DNA from: Lineus longissimus
Taxonomy: Eukaryota > Nemertea > Pilidiophora > Heteronemertea > Lineidae
DNA: 64,000 nt
Direction of reading: 5' to 3'
NCBI RefSeq assembly: GCF_910592395.1
Contig: NC_088316.1
Span: 15,128,001 to 15,192,000 of the forward strand
Program-made: the position numbers and the translations under genes
Notes under the pieces: generated by a model
Database searches by the model: none
What the model was told of the DNA's origin: nothing
What the model saw: the letters and a program-made list of their open reading frames with translations, nothing else
Shown: positions 1 to 14,683 of the stretch, one piece after another
How the letters are laid out: each line of letters opens with the position of its first letter
Position numbering within the stretch: the stretch's first letter is position 1

Positions 1-3000
1 TTGTCCAGCTTTCTTTCTTTTGAACCGCAATGAAAATAGAAGTGACCTACAACCAGAGTGGATAATCTTCCCTCTCAGTAGGAGAGAAAGATACATGTAC
101 TCGACCTTTGGGCGAACAATGGTGATAGTTGGCATTTTCTTTAGTTGTCAAGACACTGGGAGATGCGGTTAAGCCTTCCCTTGTGGATTGAGCAAAGATT
201 TATTGTCAATTTCTCCCGTGCTCCGAGAACACTGAGTCTGGTTCTCTCACAATGTCCTCCCTGAGGTAATATCTGTTACAATCCATTGTCGTTGTGTCTG
301 CCTCATAGCTTTACACTTCAAACTATGGGTGGTTTCTCGCCCTTGATTCAAAACTTCGAAACAGCAGTATCAAATTGCTGTGACCATAGGGAATCAACTC
401 TTTAAGAAATGGCTGCCAGTTCACATAACTTGTTGTGGTCAGAGACAAGAGATACCAATTTGGGTCTGTTCTTTCACTTTATATGAAACCGCATCATCCA
501 AGATGCCAGTGCCATTAAATATTCAATAAGAGATAGATGCCATATCCTTTGATAAGTGGTTAGAACAAGAGTGAGGAGAAACTGATATCTGCCAGGACAA
601 CAGCACTGGCTTCTCAGAAACGCCATAGACTGGGCACCATTGTGGCGACATGAATCACTGTGCCATAATTGTCATCAACTAGAAATGGCAGTGATCATAC
701 ACACTAATGCATACAAACAAAGAAGAGACTGGATCTATTTGTGAATCTGAAATTCAAGATATTCTAGAAGCTGCTTGGTCATTGGATGGGTGCGAGTTCT
801 GCACTCACTTGCCCAGATGGCTCGCAATGTTGGAATCAAATGAAATAGAAAGTATGCAACAGCTTACGGCTACAGAGAACAGCAATTATCCGGTATATTG
901 CAACAAGAATAGAATACGGTGCACCAGTCGATGATATCATTTGCATGCAACCCGATATCTTCACAACTAATCAGCATTTTCCACTCGGCGCACTAACGAT
1001 CGGGCCACACCCTTTTCAGCTTATCTCTCGATTGTATGCCACAAAGAAACAAGATACGCTTCAGTTAACATAGAAAGATAATTCTCACCAATCACCTTTG
1101 CATGGCTGACTAAAATTTGCTGCACACAGACAACTAAATATTGATAATGGTGAACAGCATCAGTTGTGACCAAGCTCGCGCACAAGTTCTACATTTGGTT
1201 ATTCAAAACCCCTTTATCTTCCCAGCCCTAACATCATTTTCAGACTTTTGCATCGATTAATTTTTTCCAATGGGTGCATCTTCCGATGATAAAACCATTA
1301 AGTTAAATATTTCACACACCCAAAGTCTGTGATCATATGCCTCCTCTGAAAATAATAGGCAGGCAAATATAACAGAGTTTATTTTTGCATCAGAAACCCA
1401 CAACAACTATGCCATTAACTTCCATACTAAAATATCCTTTGATACCTGCCACACTTTGCCAACATCACAACTCTAAAATTACAAATAAACAACTACCAAA
1501 TGCTCCACTACAACATCAAACAGAGTTATCAAGTGCGCTCTCACATGCCTCAAAAATAAAAGATACGAGAGTATTCCAGTTTCTCGCTTGTTTTATATTT
1601 TGCTATTCAAATTTACCCTGGATTTGAGAGAATTTCTGGCAGCAGTTTAAAATCTGATCCGTGTGATTCCGAAATTCTTTCATTTCCTCATCTCCTGATA
1701 TTTCATCACCTGATGCAAAACTTTGCTAATGCACTTTACCTTTCAAAAACTTGCCTGTGGTAATCCTTGGATCAGTTTCAAAAGTGTTGTCATCAGATAA
1801 TTTTTTAATGTTTGTGTATGGATATTTATAGGAAGGAGAAAAACCTATGTAGATTGAGAAAAGGAACATGCATCTATTAAAGTTACACACATTGATGCTA
1901 TGAGGGCTGCCATGCCAACACGCTATTCTAAGGACAATGAGAAGCTTTCCATCCAAAAACCCAATAACTCGAGGATAAAATTAATCTGCCTTATTTGAAA
2001 TCATACACCGTACCCGACACAACCCACAATAACAAATGTCTTTGCTTGAATAAGGCCTAAAGGGACAACTCAAAGGTCACGAGACATTGTAGGAGCTAAA
2101 AGGTTCCTCATTTTAGCATGATTGACCTTTTCTTTGGCTTTGAAATCAACAGCAAAACCTCTATAACTAATCTTTTTAACCAGACATTCTCAAAGACAAA
2201 GAAACCTGATTCCATTGAGTTTTGACTCCGCAGAGAGAAACCCGGACCAAAGGACGCCACTGTGACAAGAAATCCCACGGCCCCTAAACCAGAATTCTCT
2301 CAGCAAGTCGACTTGGATACTGAAACGGCTGTCTAGCGTGCATCTTGAACATTCCAAATGCTGACGAAGAAGAAAGACTCAAATTCTTGGCCAGGAAGAC
2401 TAATTCATAGCAATTTCTCAGACTTGGAGTATCCAGACTGGGACTATCAAGCCCACAACCATCTCCACCTTCCGGCTAAACTGTCTCTTCCTTCAGACAT
2501 TATCACCATCTTTGGATCTCAGAACACTTTGAAACCGACACTTCAGGCACAGAATATAACCGTGGAATGCTACTTTGTGTCCAGATTCTGTCAATATCAT
2601 CCAGATTTATGATTCCAATTCTATCCCAGGGTGCTGGACATTTCTTCCTGATGTTTGCTCCTCTTGTCTTTGGATCGACCACTTGAAATAGAAGGCCTCA
2701 GGGATCCAACTTGCTGTTGATTTCAAGTCTATAGAACTCCTTCAGAGAATCGAAGAATTTGATTTTAAGTTTGAATCCAACTATGATCATACATGATTGG
2801 AATCAAATTCTGACCTCAAGAAATCTGATCATTCCCTTGTTGATTCCTTTCTGTTCTTTTTTTCCATCCATCATAATACTGTATGGGTATTTGCAGCCCC
2901 CAAGGTTGGTATGACCTTGGTAGCTGTTCAAAGCCACATTTCATGATGTAATTAGACCCAGGGGGAATTTAATTTGATAATCTTTCATTCTTAATGAGCA

Positions 3001-5640
3001 TTCTAGTGACAAGCCTGTTAACATTTCATGCCGATAATTTTACACAGGAGTAACCACGTTTCTCTTAAATTTCTTGAACAACATACAGGCTAGCCTGAAA
3101 AAGGAAATAAATCATTTCTAATCGATCATCTACACATGGGTTTCAGGTCAACTTCATAAAGTACATGTACATTTCTAAAAGTACATGTAAGACAAAGCAA
3201 ATAGTGTTTTGCACCCAATATTTGCGATGTTTATGGCAGAACTTTGATATTTAGCTAAACCACATCAATCCCCCCCCCATCAGATCTCACCCTCTGCAGG
3301 CATAGAGCACGTCAGTTACACATTACTACCACCATTCAGAACATCCATAGACTGTCAATTACATAAAAAATCGATGGATAGAATATAATTTCGTTTCATA
3401 AATCCTGACGCAGCCACATGGAACAATTTTATTGGACGCCACGGAGCGGAATGACAAGTTTTACTTGGAAAGTGACGGATATTGATGCCATAAACAAAGT
3501 GGGTAGATCAGGGTAAAACAGCCTGTTAAAGATTTAATAAGATTAGGTTATTAAAGTGCATCTGCAAATAAGTGCAATTTTCAGCTTTGAAATCTGAATA
3601 TTTTTTATCATGTACAGCACTTGCTTTTATTGCTTTTCTTATTCAACAATAGTGAGTATAAATGTTCTGTATCACATTTTAGGGGTAAGTCATAAGCCAA
3701 TTATACTCGATCGACAGTCACATTTTGTATTGTAAATTTCACACCATGAGGTGTCATAAAAAGCATTCCAACCAATAGTAATATCTTGAATAGAATCAAA
3801 CACCAATGAGAAACGTATCTTCTTTGTAGGCCAGAGTCTACGTTGTCTACATACAAGACATTCCCAGCACCCCAAACACACAAGATACAGCTAATAGCAA
3901 AACCAATTATTTGCCAAATGATACTCAGCTACATGGTAATGAAATTCTCCACCATTACTGTTATGATTGAGCAGCCTGGCAGCCATCATGCGTGTTTGAT
4001 ATGTAACATCCTTCCACAGTTCTATGTAACGATAGAATATGTATTACAGATCATTTGATGGCAGGGTGAGAGATTATTTTCATCCGTGAACGCGATCGCA
4101 ATTGCTTTGTTTTCATCCGTGATGGTATTTTGATGTTATATCAGCATTCCTATACTTCTAATGCCGACATTCTCAGGCTTTCTCCTGGGTGAGAGCCAAG
4201 AATTTATCTTTTGTTCCGCCTAATTGCCTTCTATACAAAAGGATGCCTACCTTTAAGATTGTTCTTCATCTCTTTTACTTAAACGTTATATCAAGTATTA
4301 AAGGATTGATGAAAAAGACTTGCTATTAAGCGAGACTATCTTGTTTTCCAATGAAGTCAAACATGGTCTTCAGAATACATAATTTATGAAAGTCTGTCCA
4401 GCAAAACTGCCTTAAGGTTCCTAAATCAAGACATCTCCATTAAAGAGAGACTAAACAGGAGCAAGATAGGACAGATTAAGTTCAGAAAAGTGACCAATGT
4501 GTGTCTCCACTACCTGACAGTCAATCACATTCTCCACACAATCTCAGCATGTATCATTCGAGGAAGATTTTTATCAACTAGTCACACCTGACCCAGTCAC
4601 TCCTGCCTATAGTCTCACTTAAATGCAAAAGACGGATAACTAGATGACTTTTTTAATATGTCAACCCCTGTAGCGGTTCGATCATCAGCGTTCACTGGCT
4701 TAAAAAGTTCCATCAGGTTTTTTTAAGTCAATTGGACTTTTTAAGTAGGTAAATCAACGGAACGTGCCATATGTTACCATCAAAGGTATGGTTCAATTGA
4801 TTAGCCAGCTCTCAGGTATTTTAGCTTTAAAGTCAGGCACACTAGTTCTTTCAACAAATTATCACTGCTTCGGGCCAAGACAACAAATTAAGGATGAGAG
4901 TCGGGGTTGTTAAATCAATTCAGTTTTTCTTTGCTCACCTGCTACAGAGAATTTAAAGAGGAATTTTATTACGGCTCAGGTTGGACAGCTGAAATGAAAG
5001 TCCGTCTTCTTCTTCTTCTTCTTGCTCCTCTTCTTCCACTGAGGAGTTTGTCTTCTTTTGCTTGACACTACAAACAGACACAGGACAACAAGCTCCACAC
5101 TGAGCAGACGTTACCAAAGAGAGCAGGTCACAGCCCTCAGATATTTTCAAACATGCAAATCTAAAGACCCACAGCGCAACACCCACAACTGTTTACGAAT
5201 TCCATGTCGATTTACACGAAGTTCGAGAGCACGTCTGAGTTAATTGCCAATGCTAATAGATGACTAGAAAATTATTGATGAGGTTTCCTTGTCATTCATT
5301 CAATCGGCTGGTCAAGACGCCACTAGAATCGTAAATAAGGTCGGAGCAGACGGAGAGACAGCGGCAGACAATCAGAGTTGCAATATGATTAGATGTTGCG
5401 CATAGAACAGGCGACTGGTACGGCACAGGTTTTTCATTCATGATGATTTGTGTACGAATGGGGGACAACTCAGCCGGATTAGGTTGGAATCAGTGCCACA
5501 CAGGAATTAGCATAGTGCGCAATGTTAAGTCACATGATTGCCACTGGCTTCACCAAGCTGCCATCCTATAGGCTGGAGCTAGTGGGTCAACCTCCACAAA
5601 TTAGCAATTCATGTTTCCGCTGCTTGAAATGGGCATGTTA
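1..5640. other. Intergenic or intronic stretch with no supported gene
   Basis: Only short open frames (under about 95 codons) are present, with no recognisable domain and no convincing chain of splice sites. A (CTT)n-type simple repeat lies at about 5004-5035. I see nothing else that I can name here. Confidence 0.6.
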
Positions 5641-5664
5641 GACAAAGAGGCATGCCTGAAGCCT

Positions 5665-5724
5665 TGCGCCGGGTTTGAACCAGGGTCCCTAGACTGCTAG
5701 CCTTGTCTACCCACTAGACCACAC
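5665..5724 (-). repeat. tRNA-like SINE head or tRNA pseudogene
   Basis: Read on the minus strand, the segment has a good RNA polymerase III A box (complement of 5701-5716, TAGTGGGTAGA core). Downstream of it is a B box, GGTTCAAACCC, which fits the GGTTCRANYCC consensus (complement of 5671-5681). The T-stem pairing is imperfect and I cannot fold a clean cloverleaf, so a tRNA-derived SINE or a pseudogene is more likely than a working tRNA. I did not find the body, tail or target-site duplication. It does not look like the same family as the SINE at 14.7 kb. Confidence 0.5.
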
Positions 5725-5739
5725 TTTTCAACCTTACAC

Positions 5740-8700
5740 TGTCGGATTTACTTGCAACACTCAGTATTGTCTGACCTGTAACCAATTATGGCAGTGATAT
5801 TAGACTAACCATGTTAAAGAGGTTGAATAGCGCCTCCAGAAGCAAGCAACAGCGCCACCCGTAGCAGAAATAAGAACTGCTTAGTGACGTCATGGTTTCC
5901 ATATACGGCATCTCATTTGCATATTTTTACAACCTTATTTACTACGAGTTATAAATATGCCAGTAGCACGTGGATCATGCCGGGCGGCGCTGTCAGGTGT
6001 TTCCACTATGGGTTACATAATCGGCTACAAAGAGCCCAGTGTTCTAGTAAATGAAGTTAGCAATGATAGCGAAAGAATGTTAGTGTATGTTACGCAGTCA
6101 ATAGCGATAGTAGTGAGTTGGAGAGAGGAGAAAATGGAAAATGGAGAGAATAGTAGTATGGATTTCGAGTCCCAAGAAGAAACTTTGCAAAGTTTTCATC
6201 AAACTGATAATCATATTCCTTCCTTCTCTGTCTCCAACAATTAAAAGTTGCTGCAGTCAGCCTGATGCGTTTATCCGCGAGCGAATCGACGAGACAAGCA
6301 TTTTTCAAGCATCCGAATGGTACCTTACAGATCCGCAAGGGGCGCGTTACCGAAAATGTTGCAAAAATCAATAACGTGATCGTAAATATTGTCATATTTT
6401 TCAAAATGAGAGTATGTAAATGATACGCAGACGGTAAACCAATGAAAGGCCAGTATCTATTGAACCTTACAAGTGATTTGGGGGCCTTGAAACTCCTTAT
6501 ATTTATCAATGAAACCTTATTCCCGCCTAAGGTTTTGACCGGGCCGTCCAAAACTCCCCATTTTTTGGCGGGCCATTCCCTTTAATATTCATTCCTGACA
6601 AACAATATTTACCTGCTGACAGCATAATTTTCAGAGTAATATCGACCTTAAAACCGACAGAAATGTGTATCATATTACAATTTGTGTAGTGTCACAATTG
6701 CTATGGAAATGAATGAATACCGTCAACCCTTGCATGAATATTTGATTCATCAAATCAAACCACTAGTCCAGAGTTGGTGAAAGTCTCACTAGAATGCTTC
6801 CACTCTGGTTACTTATTTATTCGAGGGATATTAGCTAGTGTGGAAGTCGAGACCTACTTTCACAGGCAAGTTTATATTCACAAAGGCAAAATGCATCATG
6901 AATGTTGTAAAAACTCAATCCGCTATTCCCATGAACAGAAAATGACACCATTATCAGAACCACAGACCAACACTTTCATCAACTGAGATCGCATGGGACG
7001 GGTTTGGTTGTCTGCCGTGTTGAAAATTATGGAAGTAAAAAGTTGCGTGAGCCATTCAGGAATTTGCTGATTGGACTATGAAGCTGGCTAAGCGACAAAA
7101 CTATTTCATGTTTTTGCCGTTGGTTGTCGCAAGGGAAGACAGGATAAGTGCTCGAAGTGTACCACGCAATTATAAATCGTATCAACTCATAAAAGTTTGC
7201 CACAAATGCCACAGGAGGGAATGAGCCAAAGAAAGAAACAACAAAAATATGACCACATTGTCACTATCAAGGAAGCATGTTGGCCATGGTAGTGAGAACT
7301 ATCAAGAACAATAATGTTATGATGATGAAGCCTTATTTCCTAAATTAATGCCATCGAGAATGGACGATATTAGCCTGATCTGCTTACACGAAAACATGTC
7401 ATTAAGAGGATCATTCGACAAGAAACCCTAAGCCTGTTATTATTCTCAGAAGGAATTTCTACAACCGTAGGATTGAACACCACGAATAACAATGCGGGGA
7501 AAAAAAGTAGCAACTTCTTGAGAGAGGCGTAATGAAGGAAGGTGTCATTCTATACTCGGAAAGATATGAGGCGGCATTTTCTATGATCTTGAGAAAACGG
7601 CCAAACTTAGTTACCGAAGCTGATGTGGACAGACTCTCCTGTAGTGTAACTCACAAGTCTGTCCTTAAAGTATGGCAAATGTGATGATGTTATTGTCCCT
7701 TTAAACACATCTAATTTTCCCGATACTGCACTTTGGTAGGCATAAGTAGTTAGCATACACAAGACAACAACAGTGATCATGCATGTATTCATTTCATATT
7801 GATATTGACATGCAGCCAAAACATGACAAAATACAGTAGCCGTGAACATGTGAACATGATACGATATTGAAGCAATAATGGTTCACATCCTTACAAAACT
7901 GGCTGCTGTTAGCGCGTACATGAATAATGATAAAATGTTACTTCCACCACCATTAGCGACGGTGTGTGTGGGATGCAAGTTCATCAATGTATCACAACAA
8001 AGCGTTTGCATATTTTTCAAATTTTTTACCTTGCCTGCATAGCAGAGATAGAAGGCATGTGCAAGAAACGTCCTTAATCGTATCCATTCGTTATAGCTTT
8101 TTAACATGATAATTGTTTTTTATGCTGAATTTAGACCCAACTTGAAATATACTCAATACTGTAGACCCCCCCCCTTATGTCTGTCTAAAGGCTTAGGAAT
8201 GGGGCAAATACGTCAGACTAGTTCTTGTCCTCATCATCCAGAGCAATGACAGTATAACACCTCTTACCCACCAAACAAAACCTGCATTTATTTTCTGCTT
8301 CTCAGGTTAAAATATCGGGGCTTTGATATGTATCAATAGATTCTTGTTTGCTACCTGTGAACACGGCATGCTCTGAACTCTCACAGGAATGGGGCTTGTA
8401 CCTTTATCTACCGTGATCAATGTTGCAAACCATCAATATCAAAATGCAAACTTGCAGATCTGCAACTAGACCATGAACTGGAAAATAGACCAAATAGCTG
8501 CGGTCTTGCTGATAAACATTGCTGAAACATTAGAGGCTCAGCTACATTACATGCTCGATGGGGCTTACACCTTCACCCATAACACTCTAAGTTAGTAATA
8601 CAAGCCATCAGGATCATAACATCTTAGAGATGCTTACAGAACACACATAAGGCTATCAATAAGAAGACTGGCTGAGAACCTCGTCAAAAGAATGTTGCCA

Positions 8701-11000
8701 TGGTGCATATAGTGCTTTAAACCTTGCCCCTCCCCCCACTCAAATCCGTTAAGGAGAACCAGTGCTCGTATGAAAATGACCTCAATCTTGGGGACAACTG
8801 AATTTTCACCTCCTATCTTGGGACTGGGAAATTTATTTTGCTGGAAGCTGGTTTGAAGGAACAAAGAACACATAACACTGACTGCTTTTTCCTTTAACAC
8901 GTTTCTTATGCCAAAGTTGCCTTTTTCATGCCAACATCAAGGACATTTTGTTTAACTCATCACCTTGAATGATGGACCTCTTTTAAAAACATGCAAGTGT
9001 TGCACAACATGACCAACATCCAGCCTGTGATAAACAACAACACAAAACCTGACATTTGTAATAGCTTGGAAACCTGCCAGCATGACGTTGCCTCAACATT
9101 ACTTTTCAGTAGAAGATGAAAAACTCCTTTACTTCTCGATTCATTCCGTGTTATGAGAAAAATTGATACTCACCAAATGAGGACAGAGTATCCACAATGC
9201 AATGTTCCAACCAACAATTGAGGCTAAAATGTTTCGAAATATCTTCACAAACTGAGCTAGAACACGAAATCCTTAATGTAGTATTTATGTACGATCTGCT
9301 CACAAACAATATCGCGGAATGGAAATCCCGTATGTTTTGGCACCAAGCAAGAAATGTACTCAGTGAATCTCAATCTCCAGAATGCAATCCACTTCAGCAT
9401 CAGTTATGAGACTAAAACAAACCTTAGCTTTACGAATTATTCATCCAGACTGCTTATGTCAAAATGCCAGTTCCCGCTTGAAAGAATCTTTAGACTCGAC
9501 TGCTTCTGCTACAGTACAATGTACACATTGGCATCAATGCGGCAAAACACTTTTCTTTTCACTATCTATTGAATTCAATGTACTTGTGTACAGTACCAAG
9601 ATTTCACATAGATTTTGACACAACAAGCGAGCTTTTTAGATTTAACAGAAATTTTTGTTCAGACTTAAGTCAAAGAATTGGCAGACCTTTCTGTGTAGTT
9701 CTACACATTGTTTCTTCGATGACCATGTATATTTCTTTCTACTGGCAAGATCTTTGGCAATATCAAGATCTCATACGGTCATGTGCAGACAAAATCCCGG
9801 ATAAGATTCCAAAGTTCTCTTTGCACTCTAGAGCAATTCCTTCAAATGAAATGGATAGAAAACCTCACAAATCAAATTTTCAAACATTCAGATCCGCAAC
9901 CAGATATGAAACTATGATTCCTGATTAGACTGAAGCAATCCAAATTGGATCTTGTCTGAAATCCTAGCCACAGAAACTATTCTATGAAATCTTCATTGAA
10001 TGAACAATCCAGTGTATTCATCAGACACGTATTTGATGATATCCTGCTGCCAGATCCAAAATCCAAATTCAAAGATCCAATATCGTTTATCCAGAGTTCT
10101 AGACGATAACCACGAATCTCTGTTTTGGCAATGCAATGCAAATCAGAGCTGGTGTCTACAATCCATCACTCTCGTGAACGACTGGCAATGCTCTCCGCTA
10201 AAGCTCGAGAGCAGAATCTCCTTACCGATTACCTGAGCGCGGGGAGACTCACGACACAATCAACCATCGCCTAGGCAACCGACTAACGATGCGAGAGAAA
10301 AAAATATGCGGATTTTTGCGAGATTTGGTGTTGTGTGCAATCGTTTTGAGTATTCATATGATAATATAAGCTTCCTGATCACAGGAATGTTTAGATTTAT
10401 ACCAAATCGGAATCATCTGTAAACATGCCGCTGTTTTGCATGCAGTGTTTCTATATCAGAAGCATCTGAGGAATAATTTTCAACATGAAATCGAAATGAC
10501 TTCACAAAACGAACAACCGTGCTTCAAAATAGCAATCCTGGTTTATATTTCTTCCAGTGAGTTTTCCTTGAAAGCATTCGTATTTGAGAGTGGACGTACT
10601 GCACTCTGTAGCAAGTGTAATTGTGAATCTTGGAAAATATTGATTTGGGGCCGTTAGTCTTCGCTGCCGCGTCGTAAACTTGGCAACACGCCACAAGTGC
10701 TGACGAGTAAAATAATCAGGGGATTATGGTGCGTGAAAATATGTGAATGAGAGTCTGGATAATGAATGAGGTGGCCAATAGCATGCGGGTGATTTCGAGT
10801 TTGACATGTTTCGTCTTAATCAGGTCTGAAGGGTTAGCGTTAGGTTACGCAATGACATAGCTCCTATTGAATTGCGGATAACCCTCAACGGAAACAAAAT
10901 CTTATTCGATCGAATCCGAAATCAATAAGCGAACCCACGAATGCAACTTCACGAATGAGGGCAGTGACAGTTTATACCAATATTGGGTCAAGTAGTTCAG
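5740..11000. other. Intergenic or intronic stretch with no supported gene
   Basis: Several open frames of 60-150 codons occur on both strands, including 6090-6551 on the minus strand. None shows a known domain, and none is bounded by coherent splice sites. The only structured part is the motif cluster at 5885-5972, listed separately. A short C run lies near 8166. Confidence 0.5.
5885..5972. promoter_or_regulatory. Cluster of CRE, octamer, TATA-like and E-box motifs
   Basis: Four textbook motifs fall within 88 bp: a perfect palindromic CRE, TGACGTCA (5885-5892); a perfect POU octamer, ATTTGCAT (5915-5922); TATAAATA (5950-5957); and an E-box, CACGTG (5967-5972). The density suggests an enhancer or a promoter. 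I could not connect it to a transcribed gene, and motif matches of this length do arise by chance. An ATG-started 95-codon frame begins inside the TATA motif and so would not be transcribed intact from it. Confidence 0.35.
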
Positions 11001-11040
11001 ATGGTTTACCATGAACTGTATGAATGTCTGGAAGAAACTG

Positions 11041-11262
11041 CTGAAGCCAACTCTCTTTCAAGCAGCAACTCTATTCATGTGGCAATTCTCTTTGTGTGAC
11101 AATTCCCTTTCCAGTGGCAGTTCTCTCTTCTTGTTGCAAGGGAATGCTCTTTCCCAAGGCGCCAATTCTCTTTCCGATTTGGCAGTCGCAACAATGAGAA
11201 AAACAACTATTGGTAATCACAAAGCAACAGTAAGAAACAATTCAATACCCCCCCCCCCCCCC
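11041..11262. repeat. Degenerate ~20-bp tandem repeat plus a poly-C tract
   Basis: Between about 11041 and 11190 a loose unit of the form 'caattctctttccagtgg' recurs at roughly 18-22 bp spacing. A 15-base C run follows at 11248-11262. No coding signal accompanies them. Confidence 0.5.
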
Positions 11263-11726
11263 AAATGACTCATCCCTTATTTATGCCTTCCACAACGAAA
11301 CCTACTTTCAAATCTACCATTTCAATTACCACGAGAATGAAAATCAATCTAAAAACCTGTCAATCAACTGAACAACACTATCACCATTAGGAGATTAATA
11401 TTTCCACAATAAACCTCGGCATTGAGAATTCGAGACTAGCCAATAATGTCATACGCAACACAAAGGGGTTACCATGGAAAAAAATTGAAATTTATTCATT
11501 TCTAAATTGCTTTCAATTTACAACGGAGCCTCCACGTGACTAATCTGTCAGTTGAATCGCTCGTTAACATGACTTGATGCTGATGAACACTAGCGTGCAT
11601 TGGATAGGTCATACCATGGGAAATCATTTTAGTCATGTCTTACTTCTAATCACAGAAAAGATATCAAGAGCATACGTCACGGAATCTGCCGATATCAAGT
11701 AGTGGTTTTTTTTCATTTGGCAACAG

Positions 11727-12072
11727 TCTGCTTTGTACCATACTGGTTATGTTGAATATCAGTTGGGTTTCAATTTTTAGCTATACCCGAGCATACCCTG
11801 CTAACTGTGTGGCCCAGCAATTATGAGCATTTACTGCATATGTTTCAAATGAGAGCTTTCCTTCTCCTGGACTGTTTCCTGACCTCTCCAAGTTTGGCCA
11901 TAATCTGCTTTGTACGCTTAGTACCATACTGGTAATATTGAATACCGTAGGCTTCTGATTTTCATCCACACCACCAAGGCTAGCCAGACCCTGCTAGCTG
12001 AGTGGCCTTTTATGCACGTTTACAGCAGGTTTCATACCCCAGCACTCCTTCTCCTAGACTGGTGCCTGACAA
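11727..12072. repeat. Old two-copy tandem duplication, ~177-bp unit
   Basis: The segment starting TCTGCTTTGTAC at 11727 recurs at 11904. Matching blocks follow in the same order: a 'taccatactggt' block, a 'ccctgct' block, an 'agtggcc/tgtggcc' block and a 'ccttctcct' block. The copies are strongly diverged by point changes and small indels, so the duplication is old. It contains no gene. Confidence 0.55.
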
Positions 12073-14673
12073 AGGCTTTGGAGTCAATCTCCCTCATCTT
12101 TGCAACAAGACCGCCCTTCTTCTTGTAAAAATGGACAATCCGTTGACAAGCTAATCTATACTTACTCAAAAGTTAACCATCGTATCAGTGAAGGCCAAAA
12201 GTCAGCCACATTTTCGAAATGACATCAAGTACTCTCATTCAAATCAGAATCATTTCTGATTGGAATGGCTTACTTCATATCAAAATTGCCTGGTTAAGAA
12301 CTAGATCAATACGATCTATACATTTCTGATATTATCCTGCCGGCAGCATAACACATGTGCCACGACCGATAGAAAGTTTTTCCGAACGAGTGGTCGCGGA
12401 GCGGAAATGAGACAAGAGATTATTATTAAAGATGTTTTACCATTTGTTGACTTGGACTATTAGGATATTATTTTAGGTTGATTTTTCGCCTTTTTTTCAA
12501 TAAGTGGCAAAATTAATTCACCGCAGGGGATTTTATTGAGTTCATGTTATCAACGAGCGGTTCTTGCAAGCTCATTTTGAAAGTGAGTCAAGTGTATTTC
12601 CATTTCTAGTAGTAAGTGTACAAACTCGAACACTCTGGATATTACACCGCCACATCTCGTTATTAGATGCACTCTTCAGTCATAAAGGAAAACTAATTAG
12701 ACTCTAACTCCCTTAATGTATAATTCCTCCTTCGCTATCATTTGATGATATAAAATATCATCTCGGTACCTCCCCAGGGGTATTGCCAACCTTTGAGTTG
12801 ATGATGAGTCGAACTGAGCCCCTAATAAAGCAAATTATCGAGACTACCCTAATTAGCGACATACTATTTTGGCCTAATTGGCAGTTAGATGAGTCTCTTA
12901 TGGAGGTTGCTGGAAGGTATGTTCGTTGATATTGAAACAAGATGAGGTATCATTTTGATTATAGTTTGATACCAAAATTCACGCGCATGGAGTCCAGCAG
13001 AGGTCATCTGAACTTTCCCTTCATTGCTTTCCTTCCATCCAATTTGCCTCCCAAATTTCATCTTGTCCAGACTCCCTGGACCATCATCTCGCACTCCATC
13101 CTCATGATTGACAAATCAGCTTCGACACGACAAGAATGCATCGGAAATTAGTCTCATCTCCATGACGTACTTTTGATTCAGATAACTCGCCGGACATGTT
13201 AGGGACCATATGGATACGACACAATCTTATCATCCTTTCATTATGATTCCTTGCACTCTAGAGTCGGAGGATATATTTTCAGTGTGGTCATGAAGACGCT
13301 CAATTACAAATTCAAACAAAATATATGGCCCTGTCTGGCCGATCCCTAGTTCAGAGGGCCCCAGAACATCGCCCAAACTTATTCACAAACTTGATTGCCT
13401 AGTACTAAATTCACTGATCTATATGCTATTTAGTGAAAATACCAACATTAAGTAATGAGATAGTCTTGGTATATAAATAGCAGGATGTGACAGCGTCCTA
13501 CATCATGAAAAGTTATTCAAGAAAAGATGTTAGTGAATAATTGATTGCCTTGACGTGCAGTGGTTTAAGACGGGAAATTAAAAAGTCTTGTGACAAGTGA
13601 AAAATAATGCCCAGATGAACAGCAGGCAGGTCTCATTGGAAACTAGGAATGAAGGTTTGCTTTTCAGAGTGGTATATGAAGTATGGATGGGATAAGTTCT
13701 GTGACTGAATTTCCAATTATGAATCGCTTAACTGAAAATGAGCTTGACCAAATCCAACCCCTTCAGACGAAATGCAACAGGCATATCGAACTCTGAGTTC
13801 ACCATCGGGATATAACAACCAAATAAATTCCCCGGGACAGTCTGCGGTGTAAAGTCATCACTCCGATGCCATATACATCATCCTGTTGCCATGGCAGCCG
13901 TACATTGCCGACTCTGGATCAATTTCTAGTTAGAATATGCCGATGAGGGTGATGTGGATGCATGTACTGGGGTCACCTGAGGTGAAATGACTTTATTTCC
14001 ACAAAGTTTTCAACGTGGCTTGGCGAGGTCTGCCCTCCCCCCCTTTGATTCACACCAGACCTATCATTACGTTCCAAAATTTTCAGCATCTTAGCGTCGC
14101 TCGTGTTTGCCCTGAAAATCCATCCAAAAATGACCCAAATGATATATTGTTATAATTGATATCTAGACATGTCAGAACCAATAAAACAATGCCAATGTAG
14201 TTGGTAGTTCAATGTCTTGTGTGCTGGTGACTTTTTTGTAGAATGAAGCAATCGTTAATGAGAAAATCATTGGTTTGTAACAGTTTTTTCCAAACATAAC
14301 AGGTGAACCAGGTCCTCAGAAGATGGATATCTTAAACTAAATGGACGCTTAGCACCACTGACAGCCTTACATGTCTTGAATCCTTTTTAGTGCCTTTGCA
14401 TTTGACAAGCTATGCAAGCACAGTATCCCACTTACTGTCCAATATGTCATAGAATATTGATGAAATACATAATCAATCTCGATGCAAGGACAGCATGGCG
14501 CCAATGCATCATGAGCTCGCATCGCATGACAATCACCTGACCAGCTCCGACGCCAAACTAAGGCCACACCTATTTCATGTCTCAAATTGTCTGAACAAAA
14601 AGCAAAATGGATGTTGATAGATAAGAGGATATCATTCAAGCTGCTTGGAGACTGTCTAAGAAGAGGCTTAATT
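12073..14673. other. Intergenic or intronic stretch with no supported gene
   Basis: Only short open frames without recognisable domains are seen. A near-perfect RFX-type X-box half-site pair (GTTGCCATGGCAGC) is at 13885-13898, with no gene that I can attach to it. A short run of C residues lies near 14036-14043. Confidence 0.5.
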
Positions 14674-14683
14674 GAACTTCAGA

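Noticed and set aside
6090-6551. 153-codon minus-strand open frame
   Set aside because: No recognisable domain, no flanking splice or polyadenylation logic, and composition like its surroundings; probably chance.
9569-9928. 119-codon plus-strand open frame
   Set aside because: No domain recognised, no partner exons, and its first codons overlap other random frames of similar length.
13885-13898. RFX X-box-like site GTTGCCATGGCAGC
   Set aside because: One mismatch from the palindromic consensus and no ciliary or other gene nearby to support it.
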